This document shows, piece by piece, positions 1 to 10,509 of a stretch of DNA of 64,000 bases. The position numbers and the translations under genes are program-made. The DNA is from Tetraselmis striata. Lineage: Eukaryota; Chlorophyta; Chlorodendrophyceae; Chlorodendrales; Chlorodendraceae. The stretch lies in assembly GCA_006384855.1 (NCBI GenBank), contig VCJN01001754.1:186001-250000 (forward strand). Reading direction: 5' to 3'. The notes below the pieces were generated by a model. That model was not told the DNA's origin. It made no database searches and saw only the letters and a program-made list of their open reading frames with translations. Each line of letters begins with the position of its first letter. The first letter of the stretch is position 1.

Positions 1-680
1 CAGCGGCACCCTGGACGGGGGCAGCACAGGGCAGCCGCTGAGCTCACCCCGAATGTGTGGGTAGCTAGAGTGGAGGGCACCAGAGGGTGGCGAAACTGGG
101 ATTCGTTCATTCTTTTTCCCGATCCCTTGTTTGGCCCGTTTCCTTGTTTTGGCGCTCTGGGCGAGGCCCACCTGCGCGTCAATATGGCAGCTGAACAGCA
201 ACCTGGAGAGCTGCCTGCACAGCGCAGCGCGGCCAGAATAAGGGTCGTGAGAGGGAGCATCGTGGCGGCTTGCTGGTGCCGCGGGCGACGCATCGCCGCG
301 GTCGGCGGCACCTTATCTCGCACTTGGCGGTCGCGGCGCCCAGCTGCAGCTCCACGAAGCGCTCCGCGGAGGGGCCTGGTCGGCACGACACGGCAGGACG
401 GCACGTGCTCACGAAACAGCGGAACAGGCAGGGGTAGAGGCGAAGCGCAGCACAGGCCGCGGGATGTTAAAGCCCTCAGCCTCTAACCTGCAGGGGCCAG
501 CACACCGGAGAGGCTGACGCCGGTGGAGGCCAGCAGCTCGGCCATTACGGCGCGTTGCTGCCGGCCGTCGTCCGCGCTCAACGGCTGCGGCGGCCAGTGG
601 CGCAGCGGCGGGGCGTCGCCGCAGCGGTTGCTCCAGCGCAGGAGCGCGCGGTACAGCGCGACCGACAGTCGGGACGCCAT
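1..680 (-). CDS. LYR-motif-like protein, 5' part of a spliced gene
   Basis: Not recognised with certainty. From an ATG at 680 the protein opens MASRLSVALYRALLRWSN, which carries the L-Y-R...LL-R pattern of the Complex1_LYR family, small mitochondrial or plastid assembly proteins. The first exon (680-488) ends CTGCAG before a GTTAGA donor. Exon 2 (375-312) and exon 3 (214-172) follow with matching phases (1 then 2) and CAG acceptors, giving a continuous frame of 100 codons. A 17-base exon at 64-48 may come next; it is uncertain. The gene then leaves the window, so the C-terminus is missing. The upstream bases 681-1600 show no other gene and would hold its promoter. The LYR assignment is inferred from one motif; the exon chain itself is better supported. 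Confidence 0.45.
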
Positions 681-1640
681 CCGCTTTGCAGTGTCCACCT
701 GCTGTACAAGGCAGTCCCCTCGGGGGGACAACGGCTGAGGCGCACACAGGGTGGATGATTGAGTTGCTAGCAGCAGAAGCGACACAGAAAGTCGATTTAC
801 GAACGTAAACCAGATGTATGGGAGTACTGCGTTCGCTAGTGGTACCAGGTACCGACCATTTGCAGGGCGGGTGGACTCATCGGACCCATAGTCGCTAATG
901 CAGCAGCTCTGGTCATTTATTTCACTTTGTTGGTAGCGCGTACTAGGTAAGGATTACGAGTAGCGACTACCACTACCGGGTACCCGGTACTGTACTGGTA
1001 GGTGGCAGAAACTTTAAATAGTGGCGGTGGTTGCCGTGGCCGCGCAGTTTTGCCACCCTTCTAGCGTTTTCCAATCATGTTTTGCTACTACTAAATGATA
1101 TGCGATTATGTTTACTACTAGTAGTTGGGGTTTCCTTTTCCCTTCTCTGCTTATTAGCATGCTCGGCACGGCACCAGTACGGCGCTACTCTGTCCATGTG
1201 GAGTGCCCGTACCGCCCGAGGATAATCGTGATGACCCAGCAGCCCCTCGGCAATTTCATCGTCTGGCGGAAGTTGCCGTACGCCCTACGGCACCACCGAC
1301 CCGCGCACGCTTCCCAACGCAACCATCCCGGTAGCGCTGCTCCCGCATGCTTCGTCGTGCTGTGTTAAAATAACCATGGGGCTTGTCCCTCTCCATCTTC
1401 CTTTGTCGTGGCGCACCCACCATGGGATCGCACCCACTACGGGGTCGCGCCCCGACAAAGCTCGTGTCTTCGTGACATAATGCGAGGTCTTTGGTATACA
1501 AGTCATTCAGAAGTGATGCCATGCACCCATGTCGAGGACATGTCTTACTTGCTGGACGGGAAGCGGTCGACGATCGACCAGAGGGCACCGTGCGCCGGCC
1601 CCTCGAGCCGACAATCGGTGCCCCACACGGACAACCGTTC
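681..1640. other. intergenic, no gene seen
   Basis: No open frame here reads like protein. Short runs such as the repeated GGTACC-type words near 840 and 970 recur near 11,910 but I see no defined element. It may hold the promoter of the minus-strand LYR-like gene. Confidence 0.4.
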
Positions 1641-1802
1641 GGGGGGGGGGGGGGGGGGGGGGGGCGCTCTTCACGCCTCGCGACACAAGAGCCCCCCATG
1701 CCGCCGGCCTTCGGCACGCCGACGAAGAAGACTGCCATTTCCGGGCAGGGACGACCCATGCGCCGGTGGGACTGCGGCTTCAACGCGCTACTCCGACTGA
1801 TT

Positions 1803-1833
<31 letters not shown>

Positions 1834-1970
1834 CTCTTCACGCCTCGCAACACAAGAGCCCCCCACGCCACCGGCCTTCGGCACGCCGACGAAGAGGATT
1901 GCCATTTCCGGGCAGGGACGACCCATGCGCCGGTGGGACTGCGGCTTCAACGCGCTACTCCGCGCCACAA
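1641..1970 (+). repeat. tandem duplication led by poly-G
   Basis: A block made of a pure G run (1641-1664, then 1804-1833) followed by about 135 bases of unique sequence occurs twice in direct order. The two unique parts differ at only a few positions. Each copy starts CGCTCTTCACGCC or a near match and contains TTTCCGGGCAGGGACGACCC. The G run therefore lies at the duplication joint, which fits slippage or unequal exchange at the homopolymer. Long open frames here are low-complexity artefacts. Confidence 0.8.
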
Positions 1971-2039
1971 CGGTGGGGCTGCCCCTCGCAACCCCACGCA
2001 CGCAACTTGTCGGCGCCTACCGACCACCGATGTATGCCG

Positions 2040-2830
2040 CTTCCGGGCCCGTACGCACACAGCTGGCGCAATTGTGCCGCTACTACGCGCAGCTGGCCGG
2101 CCTCGTCAAGCCGCCGTTGCACCGTGTTCTCGGGTCGCTTCCGCGGTACGTACGGACCTGGTTGGCGACATCATCGGGCCGCTACTACACATTGTGCTCC
2201 GGCCGCTTCCGCGGCAAGAGGTGTTTTTGGACATCATCGGGCCACCGCTGCACTATGTGCCCCTAGTCGCTTCCGCGGTCCGGGCAAGCAGTTGGTCGGC
2301 GCCATCGGGCCGCCATTGCGCCACGTGTCCATGGTCGCTTCCGCTGTCCGGGCACGCAATCAGTCGGCGCCCTCAGGCTGCTAATGCTCCGATGTGCCCC
2401 TAGTCGCTTCCGCGGTCCGGGCACGTAGTTGGTCGGCGACAACGGGCCGCCGCTGCACCCCATACCTCGGATGCATTCGCAGCCCGGGAACGCAGTTGGT
2501 CGGCGCCATATCGGGCCGTCGTTGCACCCCGTACCGCCCCGGTCGCTTTCGCGGCCCGGTCACGCAGTTGGTCTCTGCCATCAGGCCGCCGTTGCACCCC
2601 GTGCCCCCGATTGCTCTCGCAGCCCGAGCACGCAGCTGGTCGGTGCCGCCATGCCGCCTGGACACCATGTGCCCCTGTCGCTTCCGCGGCATGGGCACGC
2701 AGCTGGTTCATAGGCACCATCGGGCCGCCGCGCACGTTGTGCCCGGTTGCTTTCGCAGCTCGGCCACGCAGCTGCTCGGCGCCATCGGGCCGCCACTGAA
2801 CGTGGCCGGTTGCTTTCGCAGCCCGGGCAC
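2040..2830 (+). repeat. degenerate ~66-bp minisatellite
   Basis: About eleven diverged copies of a unit of roughly 66 bases, recognisable by CGCTTCCGCGGTCCGGGCAC and by CATCGGGCCGCC in each copy (copies near 2139, 2200, 2267, 2335, 2402, 2468, 2540, 2610, 2675, 2750 and 2808). The array ends where the capsid-like coding fragment begins. Open frames across it are artefacts of GC-rich repeat sequence. Confidence 0.75.
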
Positions 2831-3284
2831 TGTGGACCATCTACCGCTTCACCACCAACATGACCAACGCCACGGCCAATGCCGTGAGCAACCGTCCCGA
2901 CCCCGAGTTTGCGGAGTGGCAGTTCGAGGTGGGCGGCGAGCTGATGCCCCCCTCCCGGTGAGGAGCACCGTGGAGACCTTCTCCGAGTGCCTCAAGGCGC
3001 AGCACGGCCTGGGCGTGGTGGACGACTTGGTGAACATCACCAAGACGCAGTACGAGCTGACGACCGCCGCCGCCACCGACGCCGCGTCTGCGCTGGCCCA
3101 GGACCTCGAGTACCTGACCAGCGGCGCCGGCAAGGCCAAGAGCGGCGTGGACGTGCGCGGCGTGGACGTCTTCTTCGAGCAGCGCTGGGCGTCGGCGACC
3201 AGCCATGCCTTCCGCCTGGACACCTTCGCCATGTTCGACGGCACTCTGAGCATCAAGAATGGTCAGTGCTCGGTGACAAAGTAG
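2831..3284 (+). pseudogene. major-capsid-like protein, C-terminal fragment
   Basis: Intronless fragment read in two frames joined near 2955. It starts at the minisatellite edge with a segment containing EWQFEVGGELMPP, then continues STVETFSECLKAQHGLG, FFEQRWASATSHAFRLD and ends TFAMFDGTLSIKNGQCSVTK and stop. The pattern (W-F-x-V-x-G-x-L-x-P early, a charged middle, then an LDxFAxFD strand and I-x-NG near the end) resembles the C-terminal half of polinton-like virus capsid proteins. This is recognition by pattern, not by alignment. The N-terminal half is absent, replaced by the 66-bp repeat, and a frameshift breaks the rest. The lipase gene stops 8 bases away on the other strand, a compact, virus-like arrangement. 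Confidence 0.45.
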
Positions 3285-3895
3285 GCGATCCCTACTTGGC
3301 CGCGTACAGCTTGCGCATTGCCGTGCGCGCGCGGGGGGGCATGAACCAGTCCAGGAGGTGGGCGTCCGCCGCGATGGTCGCCTTGCCGGTCTTGTCGCCC
3401 TTGTAGGGGCAGTTGACCAGCGCGATGCAGCCGGCCTTCGAGAGGGCCTTGGCCCCTCCGGACACGATGTCGCCGTCGACTCGAAAGACGACCGGCGTGT
3501 TGTCCGGAGTGCATAGAGGATCCCCCACCAGGCCGGGGTTGAACGCCACCGCCATCGACCTGAGCGGGGCCGCCGCCCATATGGCCAGCGAGCCCCCCAT
3601 GCTGTGACCGGTGGTTTCAAGCTCGTAGTCCGGGAACTCCTTGGCGAACATCATGCACGCCGTCCGGACCAGCTGGAACCTTGAGTCCTCGTCGAGCCTC
3701 ATCGCGAGGACGGCGACGTCGGCGAGGCGGTCGAGGCCGTCGGCGGGGTTGGTGCCGCGTCAGGCGAAGATGGCGCGCTTCTCCTCATGGTGCACGAGGC
3801 ACGCGTAGAAGCCGTCGGTCTTGTCGCAGGCTGCCACGTCCCAGCCCTTGAGGTACTTGCGCGCCCATGTCTTCACTGTGAGATTCAGATGTGAC

Positions 3896-4449
3896 GTAAA
3901 TGTGCCCTACTGGTGACGAACGACGACATACGGGGACGATACGGGACGGACGAGGGACGTGGATTTCATACCCAGTAGCGACGACTATCGCGCGCGACCT
4001 GTAAAGTACTATATGAATTTCTCGTTTCCATAATTTCATCAAATTGATATGCGCACGCGGGCTCGCGTGTCGCCCGCCGACGCGGAGTACCCGGGCTAAG
4101 TACAGGCGGCTGCAAGTACTCGCTGCACATCGCTGCACATCGCCGCGGTGTGCCGCGATGTGCGCGCGGCACGACGGGCGGAGGTGTGGGCGGATGTAGG
4201 TGGTACGGTAGGTGGTAGGCGGTAGGTGGTGTTCGTAGGTGCGCGTTTTAATGCAGCCGCCCTAACTGCTGATGATTGTGTAACGCCCCAGCACGCGCAT
4301 GAAGTACGGGGTCGCCTCACGGTCACCGCCGCTCACCGTTGAATCAAGCGCGGACAGCCGCGCACTCGCATCTGTGTTGCCTGCCGGTGGTGGGTTACAT
4401 CCACCCCAACTCTCAACCCCCCCCCCGCCCCCCGCGCGCGGCAGCAGGC
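3896..4449. other. left subterminal region of the CACTA element
   Basis: Non-coding. It holds short direct repeats such as GCTGCACATCGC (twice near 4120-4142) and GGTAGGTGG-type words near 4195-4240, like the subterminal repeats to which CACTA transposases bind. Binding is an inference from the family. Confidence 0.35.
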
Positions 4450-7104
4450 ATGCCGGCAAAGGGATGGATAGCGAGTGTGTCGAAGGATGGCGTGTACACA
4501 TGCAAGCACTGCCACGGCATCGTGACGGGTAGTAGTGAAAGGACGGCGCGAGAGCGGCACTTCCGGAAATACCCGAACTGTAGCCACTCGTTGAAGCGTG
4601 CGGCTAAGTTGCGCCGCAAGGCCGCCTTATCACAAGCAGCACCAGCAGGGGCGGCAGCAGCAGCAGCAGCAACAGCAGCAACAAGCGCGGCAGCAGGAGT
4701 AGCTGCAGCCGTCGGAAACGGCCCGCGGGCGCCGGTCTCGGACGACGGCGGCTCGAAGGTGGACGATGTGATGGGCGTGGGGGAGGACCCCGTTGGCGAA
4801 GACGGTATGGACATCGACGCGCCTGCGTGGCCGCCGGCGGGCGTCGAACCCGCGATGAGGGCGTGATATGGAAAGGCGATCCCGGCGACTTCTACATGAA
4901 GGTCATCGCCAAGAAGTTCCGGGGAGTATGGCACTACGGCGTGATAACCGGCGTCGTTACCGAGTGGGTGTTGGAGGACTACGGCGGGGCGACCCAGTGG
5001 CGCGCTGTTTTCGAGGACGGTGACATTGTGGACCTTCTGCGTTCAGAGGTGAGTGGGCCCGGCCTGCGTGCTGGTGGCACCACTCAACTGCGGTTGTATG
5101 GAATCACACGCACCCGCCCGGTCGGCGTGGCAGGTTGTGGAGGCTATGGCGGCTGCCCAGGAGCACCCCCCTGTGGATGCGGACGGGGATGCTCGCTTGG
5201 TAACCGTCCATCAAGGCGATGACTTGTCCAGTGAATCACGCACCTTGCCCGGCGTGCGTTCAACACAACCCGGCTGGCGGAGGCCAAGCAGAACACTGGC
5301 TGCCATGGCCTGTGCCATGTGCATGTGGTCCTGGGCTATGTCAGCATGATCAACCTCTTCCCCCTCGCGCCGTTCCACCTGTTTTTTTTTGGCTTGGGAA
5401 GGGACTTATGGAGGAAATTTGTCACCGTGCAGGGCCACATTGGATTCCGAGCTATGAAGCAGGAAGACCGGCGCCAGGCTTTAGTCCCGATACCCAGCAA
5501 CTTTGAACGCGGGTTGCGCCCTTCGTTTGCAGTGTCCAAGAATCGAAAGGTAACCCCCCCCCACCCCCCCCGGGCGTGGGCGTGGGCGTGGGCGTGGGCG
5601 TGACGGCATTCCCCTCCATGACTGCAGGGTCAGGCAAGGTGACGGTGCAGTCCGGCTGGGTCATGGAGGACTGCTTGCACCACATGGAAACGTTTTCCAT
5701 TCTTAACGCCGGTCCGCTGCTCGAGGAGGCCCGGGTGAAGGCGATCATGACCGAGAAGGAGCTTCGCGTCCCTAGGCGGTGCTTGGGCACATGTACAAGC
5801 GCATGCAAGGAGCTGCGTGGTTCGTCACGCGGTGGGGGTTGCAGAATGTGGTGACGGAGGAGGACGGCCCCGAGCGCAAGGCGCAGGTGGACGCGCTCAC
5901 TAGGGAGGGGAGGACTCGATACCCCGCGCGGCGCCAAGGCGCGGCGGCCGGGGCAGCGCGGCGCCAAGGCGCGGCGGCCGGGGCAGCGCGGCGCCAAGGC
6001 GCGGCGGCCGGGGCAGCGCGGCGCCAAGGCGCGGCGGCCGGGGCAGCGCGGCGCCAAGGCGCGGCGGCCGGGGCAGCGCGGCGCCAAGACAGCGGCGGCC
6101 GGGGCAGCGCGGCGCCAAGACAGCGGCGGCCGGGGCAGCGCGGCGCCAAGACAGCGGCGGCCGGGGCAGCGCGGCGCCAAGACAGCGGCGGCCGGGGCAG
6201 CGCGGCGCCAAGACAGCGGCGGCCGGGGCAGCGCGGCGCCAAGACAGCGGCGGCCGGGGCAGCGCGGCGCCAAGGCGCGGCGGCCGGGGCAGCGCGGCGC
6301 CAAGGCGCGGCGGCCGGGGCAGCGCGGCGCCAAGGCGCGGCGGCCGGGGCAGCGCGGCGCCAAGGCGCGGCGGCCGGGGCAGCGCGGCGCCAAGGCGCGG
6401 CGGCCGGGGCAGCGCGGCGCCAAGGCGCGGCGGCCGGGGCAGCGCGGCGCCAAGGCGCGGCGGCCGGGGCAGCGCGGCGCCAAGGCGCGGCGGCCGGGGC
6501 AGCGCGGCGCCAAGGCGCGGCGGCCGGGGCAGCGCGGCGCCAAGGCGCGGCGGCCGGGGCAGCGCGGCGCCAAGGCGCGGCGGCCGGGGCAGCGCGGCGC
6601 CAAGGCGCGGCGGCCGGGGCAGCGCGGCGCCAAGGCGCGGCGGCCGGGGCAGCGCGGCGCCAAGGCGCGGCGGCCGGGGCAGCGCGGCGCCAAGGCGCGG
6701 CGGCCGGGGCAGCGCGGCGCCAAGACAGCGGCGGCCGGGGCAGCGCGGCGCCAAGACAGCGGCGGCCGGGGCAGCGCGGCGCCAAGACAGCGGCGGCCGG
6801 GGCAGCGCGGCGCCAAGACAGCGGCGGCCGGGGCAGCGCGGCGCCAAGACAGCGGCGGCCGGGGCAGCGCGGCGCCAAGACAGCGGCGGCCGGGGCAGCG
6901 CGGCGCCAAGACAGCGGCGGCCGGGGCAGCGCGGCGCCAAGACAGCGCATACAGCGGAATCGGCGGAAAGGGATGCATTACAAGCTGTGGACGGCAGCCG
7001 CTGAAAACTATGCGGTCATGCCGCAACAACCCCAGCACTGGCTTCTGGATACCTCTGATCTGGCTGACGGCGGCGGGCTGCGGGATGCAGGGCCGCATGA
7101 CTGA
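4450..7104 (+). CDS. transposon-encoded protein with BED-like finger
   Basis: From ATG 4450 the protein has a zinc-finger-like segment, VYTCKHCHGI...RHFRKYPNC (C-x2-C...H-x5-C), then an Ala-rich acidic linker. A one-base shift near 4855 leads into an SH3/Tudor-like stretch (WKGDPGDFYMKVIAKKFRG...WRAVFEDGD). A good GTGAGT donor follows at about 5050 and an acceptor at about 5133. The next coding block includes LGRDLWRKFVTVQGHIGFR and ends at a C-rich intron (about 5550-5627). The following exon reads VTVQSGWVMEDCLHHMETFS. A second shift near 5775 leads to MLGHMYKRMQGAAWF and then into the minisatellite, which stays open to the stop at 7104. The role as transposase is inferred only from position; no DDE triad was seen. 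Confidence 0.5.
5931..6955 (+). repeat. 30/31-bp minisatellite in the transposon ORF
   Basis: About 34 near-identical units. Type A is 30 bases, with CCAAGGCGCGG; type B is 31 bases, with CCAAGACAGCGG. They run in blocks: 5 A (5931-6080), 6 B (6081-6266), 15 A (6267-6716), then 8 B to about 6950, the last one partial. Type A keeps the reading frame; each B shifts it by one. All long frames on both strands stay open because the unit lacks stops, so the large minus-strand ORFs here are artefacts. Two related units lie at 49,823-49,880. Confidence 0.92.
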
Positions 7105-7701
7105 GGTGGCGGTGCTGGTGAGCCCGCAGAGTCTGCATGCGGCGGAGGCGGCGCAGCCGCATAGGCACTAGACAATGCTCTGAAGCGAGCCCCAATTGTC
7201 TGCCCAGCGCCTGCCCCAATGTAACGCACCAGCTTGGCAGCAATTGGCAGCTCTTTTGCCCCCCCCCTCCACCCCACAGACACACTACCAATACCAGTTT
7301 CTCATCCCGGCGGGCAGTTGATGCGTATACCCAGGCTTGTGCGTACGCAGTGCGGGGGGGGGGGGGGGGGGGGAATCACTATAGCTAAGCTAGTGATGTG
7401 AGATATGAGTGCAGCAACAGATATTGTGCAAGATATAATACGATGGCATGCAAGCGGGTCCCCGCTCTTCCACAATCATTGGCCCTGCTCCCTCTTGCCC
7501 CGCCCCCGGTGCCCTTTAGCTGCTCTCAGCATCCCGAGTGGGATGGGCGGGGCAGCGGTTGCTACCGAGTGAGGCGTAGCATCGTTTGCAGTGGCAACGC
7601 AGCCTTTCCGGTGTGACGCCGCCTGGATGTAACCCAGCAGTACGCGCAAAGTGCAAGTGTTACACGTCCGTGTGCCCCACCCAATGACATTGCGCCCGAC
7701 C
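7105..7701. other. transposon interior, no gene seen
   Basis: Between the plus-strand gene and the convergent Cys-rich ORF. It contains a pure G run (7354-7373) and no convincing coding sequence. Confidence 0.4.
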
Positions 7702-8403
7702 TCACTGACGGCATGTCTCGCTCTCCTTCAGCTCCTGGGCCGTCCGCCGCCTCACCCTGCGCACCCTACCAGCCGCGCGTGCCTTCTCGGAAGCCTCACA
7801 CACGGCGGCGCGAGTCGCGTCGTGGAACGCGTCCCTGACATGGCGGAACTCCGCCCTCTTCGTGGCCGTGGTCGGGCAGGGGACTGCCCGCTGATGGGTC
7901 GCCATGCATGGGTACTTGGGGCCGCACAAAGCCGGGGTGCCGTCGCAGCAACACTCCCAGTCCGTCCGTTGGCCGCAGTCCACGCATGACGGGCGTCCGG
8001 CCAGGACACGCACATGATAGTGCATGTGGCCGCCTCCCGCCACTGCTCGTAGTGCTCCGGTCAACATGGCGACGAGCAAGTCGGCATGTCCCGCAGGTGG
8101 CTGCGGGGCGGGTGGCGCGAGCGCAGCCTCGCTCGCCTCGACAACCCCCTCAGCCCGATCAGTCGCCTCGACCACGGCCTCCTCTGCCTCCTGACGCGGC
8201 GCACCAGGCGCATCATCGTCGCCTGGCAGGGCGTCCCCCCCCGCAACGGCGCCGTCGGCGGTGGCCGACGCCGTCGTGGCGGGGTGTTGTGAGGAGGTGG
8301 CCCTAGACATAGGTGGGGCCGGCACCGCCATGTGTTGCTCCACATGCGGTGCGGTTCCTGACGCGACAGCTCCGTCGCACCAGTACCGGCGCCGGCACCC
8401 CAC
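7702..8403 (-). CDS. Cys-rich zinc-binding-like transposon ORF
   Basis: A 233-residue open frame. An acidic Ala/Glu-rich first half is followed by a dense cysteine block, SCVDCGQRTDWECCCDG then ALCGPKYPCMATH, with CxxC, CCC, C and C-x5-H spacing that recalls the Cys-rich C-termini of piggyBac-like transposases and other treble-clef fingers. A basic tail with an RRVRRVRRRTAQ-like run follows. It lies within the CACTA element, convergent with the main gene. Family and function are not recognised; metal binding is inferred from cysteine spacing only. Confidence 0.35.
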   Translation of the reverse strand: MGCRRRYWCDGAVASGTAPHVEQHMAVPAPPMSRATSSQHPATTASATADGAVAGGDALPGDDDAPGAPRQEAEEAVVEATDRAEGVVEASEAALAPPAPQPPAGHADLLVAMLTGALRAVAGGGHMHYHVRVLAGRPSCVDCGQRTDWECCCDGTPALCGPKYPCMATHQRAVPCPTTATKRAEFRHVRDAFHDATRAAVCEASEKARAAGRVRRVRRRTAQELKESETCRQ

Positions 8404-9360
8404 GCACGCCTGCTGGGCTTACCACCAACCGGCATGTTTCCTTTGGGAGGCGGTTCATCCGCGTCGGAGGTGAGCGGCGGTGCCTGTGTGGGTGTGGATA
8501 CTGCCCGGCCATTAGGGCTCCCGCCGCCTGTCGCTCCGCCGACCCACGCCGCGGCGTGTGCTGCGCCCCGCATAGTCGCCTCGAATATAATATACATGAC
8601 GCGGGGACGGGGGGGGATTCGTGCGTTTCGTATGTCGGCGGAAAGGCGTGCGAAGCTGCGGCTGGCGAAGGTGGTGGAAGTAAGCGTGGCGGCGTCGGCG
8701 GCGTATTACCGTGCGTGCATGCGTGCGCAACCCCGCGGCAGCAAGCGCCGGACTCGGCGTGTGCCAGCGGCAGAGCTGCGAAGCCATGGACACGGTACGG
8801 GATGCCAAGTCTGGCTAAGCAACTGCCGAGGCTGGCGGCTTAACCCCCATGTCCGGCGGTTGAGGGACGGAAAGTGCGTAGAAGTTGATCGGGAAAGCGG
8901 GCATATAAGCCTGGCTGTGCTAGGTTCCTATTAAGTAATGACGGTTTGTGCTAAGTAATTCTTAGGGGTAGACCATGCAGCGCAGGTAGGGGGCGGTATA
9001 AATGAGGCCGGGCACATATACTGCTCCACGAAACGACACTGTCGCACGTGTAGTTGAATAGACGCCCCCCCCCCCCCCCCCCCGCCGGGTCGGCCCGCCG
9101 ACCCGCCACGGCATGTAATATTTGTCATGCATCGCTGGGGTATGTGTGAGTGGATGCCCCGCCGCCACATCCCCCCCCCCACCCCCACCCCCCCCCCCCC
9201 CCCCCCCATTTACACTTGTGCACTCATAAAGTTTGGGCTGGTTTCGGAGCAATACATGTACGTATGTATATACATACAATGGAACGTAGGACCTGCGCGG
9301 AAAGAGGGGGGGCTGGCGGAATGCGTTGGGGGTGCGTAGAGTAGCGTGTTGGTGAGATTC
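8404..9360. other. transposon interior with two poly-C runs
   Basis: Holds pure C runs at 9065-9083 and 9188-9207 and a basic open frame near 8632-8934 (contains AERRAKLRLAKVVEV) that I cannot assign. Nothing else is supportable. Confidence 0.3.
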
Positions 9361-10465
9361 GGGGTGCATCGGACGCCGGATGCCCATCCACCCAGCGTAA
9401 AAGACGCCTACGTAATATTCACACTATATATATTCACACGCAAATGTGTGAAAACCGGACATTCCGTGCGTGCCGGATGGGTGGGAATACGGCGTCCGAT
9501 GCAGCCAAAACCCCAGCAACACGCTATTCTGTGCACCGCCAATGCACTCCGCCAGCACCGCCTCATTCTCTGTCGATTTCGAAAACGCCTTCACATTACC
9601 CACCGGTAATTGCAATTGCCACCGTGTAATGTTGTCACGATGTGCGCACACAACAACACTTACTACCGGTTCCGACGCGGATGGAGGCGGGGCTTGCGGA
9701 GTGAGTTGGGGGTGCGTAGAGTAGCGTGCTGCAAATAATTGGGGTGCATCGGACGCCGGATGCCCACCCACCCGGCGTAAAAGACGCGTAATATTCACAC
9801 TTTATTAACACACAAATGTGTGAAAACCGGACATTCCGTGCCGGATGGGTGGGAATACGGCGTCCGATGCAGCCAAAACCCCAGCAACACGCTATTCTGT
9901 GCACCGCCAATGCACTCCGCCAGCACCGCCACATTCTCTGTCGATTTCGAAAACGCCTTCACATTGTCCACCGCTAATTGCTTGCAATTGCCGTGTAATG
10001 TTGTCACGATGTGCGCACACAACAACACTTACTACCGGTTCCGACGCGGATGGAGGCGAGGCTTGCGGAGTGCGTTGGGGGTGCGTAGAGTAGCGTGCTG
10101 CAAATAATTGGGGTGCATCGGACGCCGGATGCCCATCCACCCGGCGTAAAAGACGCGTAATATTCACACTGCTTTATTAACACACAAATGTGTGAAAACC
10201 GGACATTCCGTGCCGGATGGGTGGGAATACGGCGTCCGATGCAGCCAAAACCCCAGCAACACGCTATTCTGTGCACCGCCAATGCACTCCGCCAGCACCG
10301 CCTCATTCTCTGTCGATTTCGAAAACGCCTTCACATTATCCACCGCTAATAATTGCAATTGCCACCGTTTAATGTTGTCACGATGTGCGCACACAACAAC
10401 ACTTACTACCGGTTCCGACGCGGATGGAGGCGAGGCTTGCGGAGTGCACTTGCGGTGCACAGACT
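9361..10465 (+). repeat. three tandem ~370-380-bp units with fold-back core
   Basis: Three direct copies starting GGGGTGCATCGGACGCCGG at 9361, 9741 and 10110. Each contains an inverted repeat: GCATCGGACGCCG with a CCACCCGGC arm is mirrored about 75 bases later by GCCGGATGGGTGGG and CGGCGTCCGATGC, giving a potential stem of about 30 pairs. A smaller palindrome (CACACAAATGTGTG) sits in the loop. Each copy ends with a TGCGTAGAGTAGCG-type word. This could be a MITE-like insertion amplified in tandem or a subterminal repeat of the CACTA element. Confidence 0.85.
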
Positions 10466-10509
10466 AGCGGGAGACTAGACCCATTGTCGCTTATTTACAA
10501 GCACGGGCG

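Noticed and set aside
1256..2403. Several 150-300-residue ORFs on both strands
   Set aside because: They span poly-G runs and GC-rich tandem repeats; no strand-specific protein pattern.
5452..7098. 548-residue minus-strand ORF and its overlapping long frames
   Set aside because: They exist only because the 30/31-bp repeat lacks stops in most frames; composition is pure repeat.
7702..8403. PiggyBac transposase
   Set aside because: Only a Cys-rich block is similar; no DDD core and no TTAA-flanked ends. The CACTA borders explain the locus.
9361..10465. CRISPR-like array
   Set aside because: Units are ~370 bp with no short repeat/unique spacer structure; this is a eukaryotic tandem repeat.
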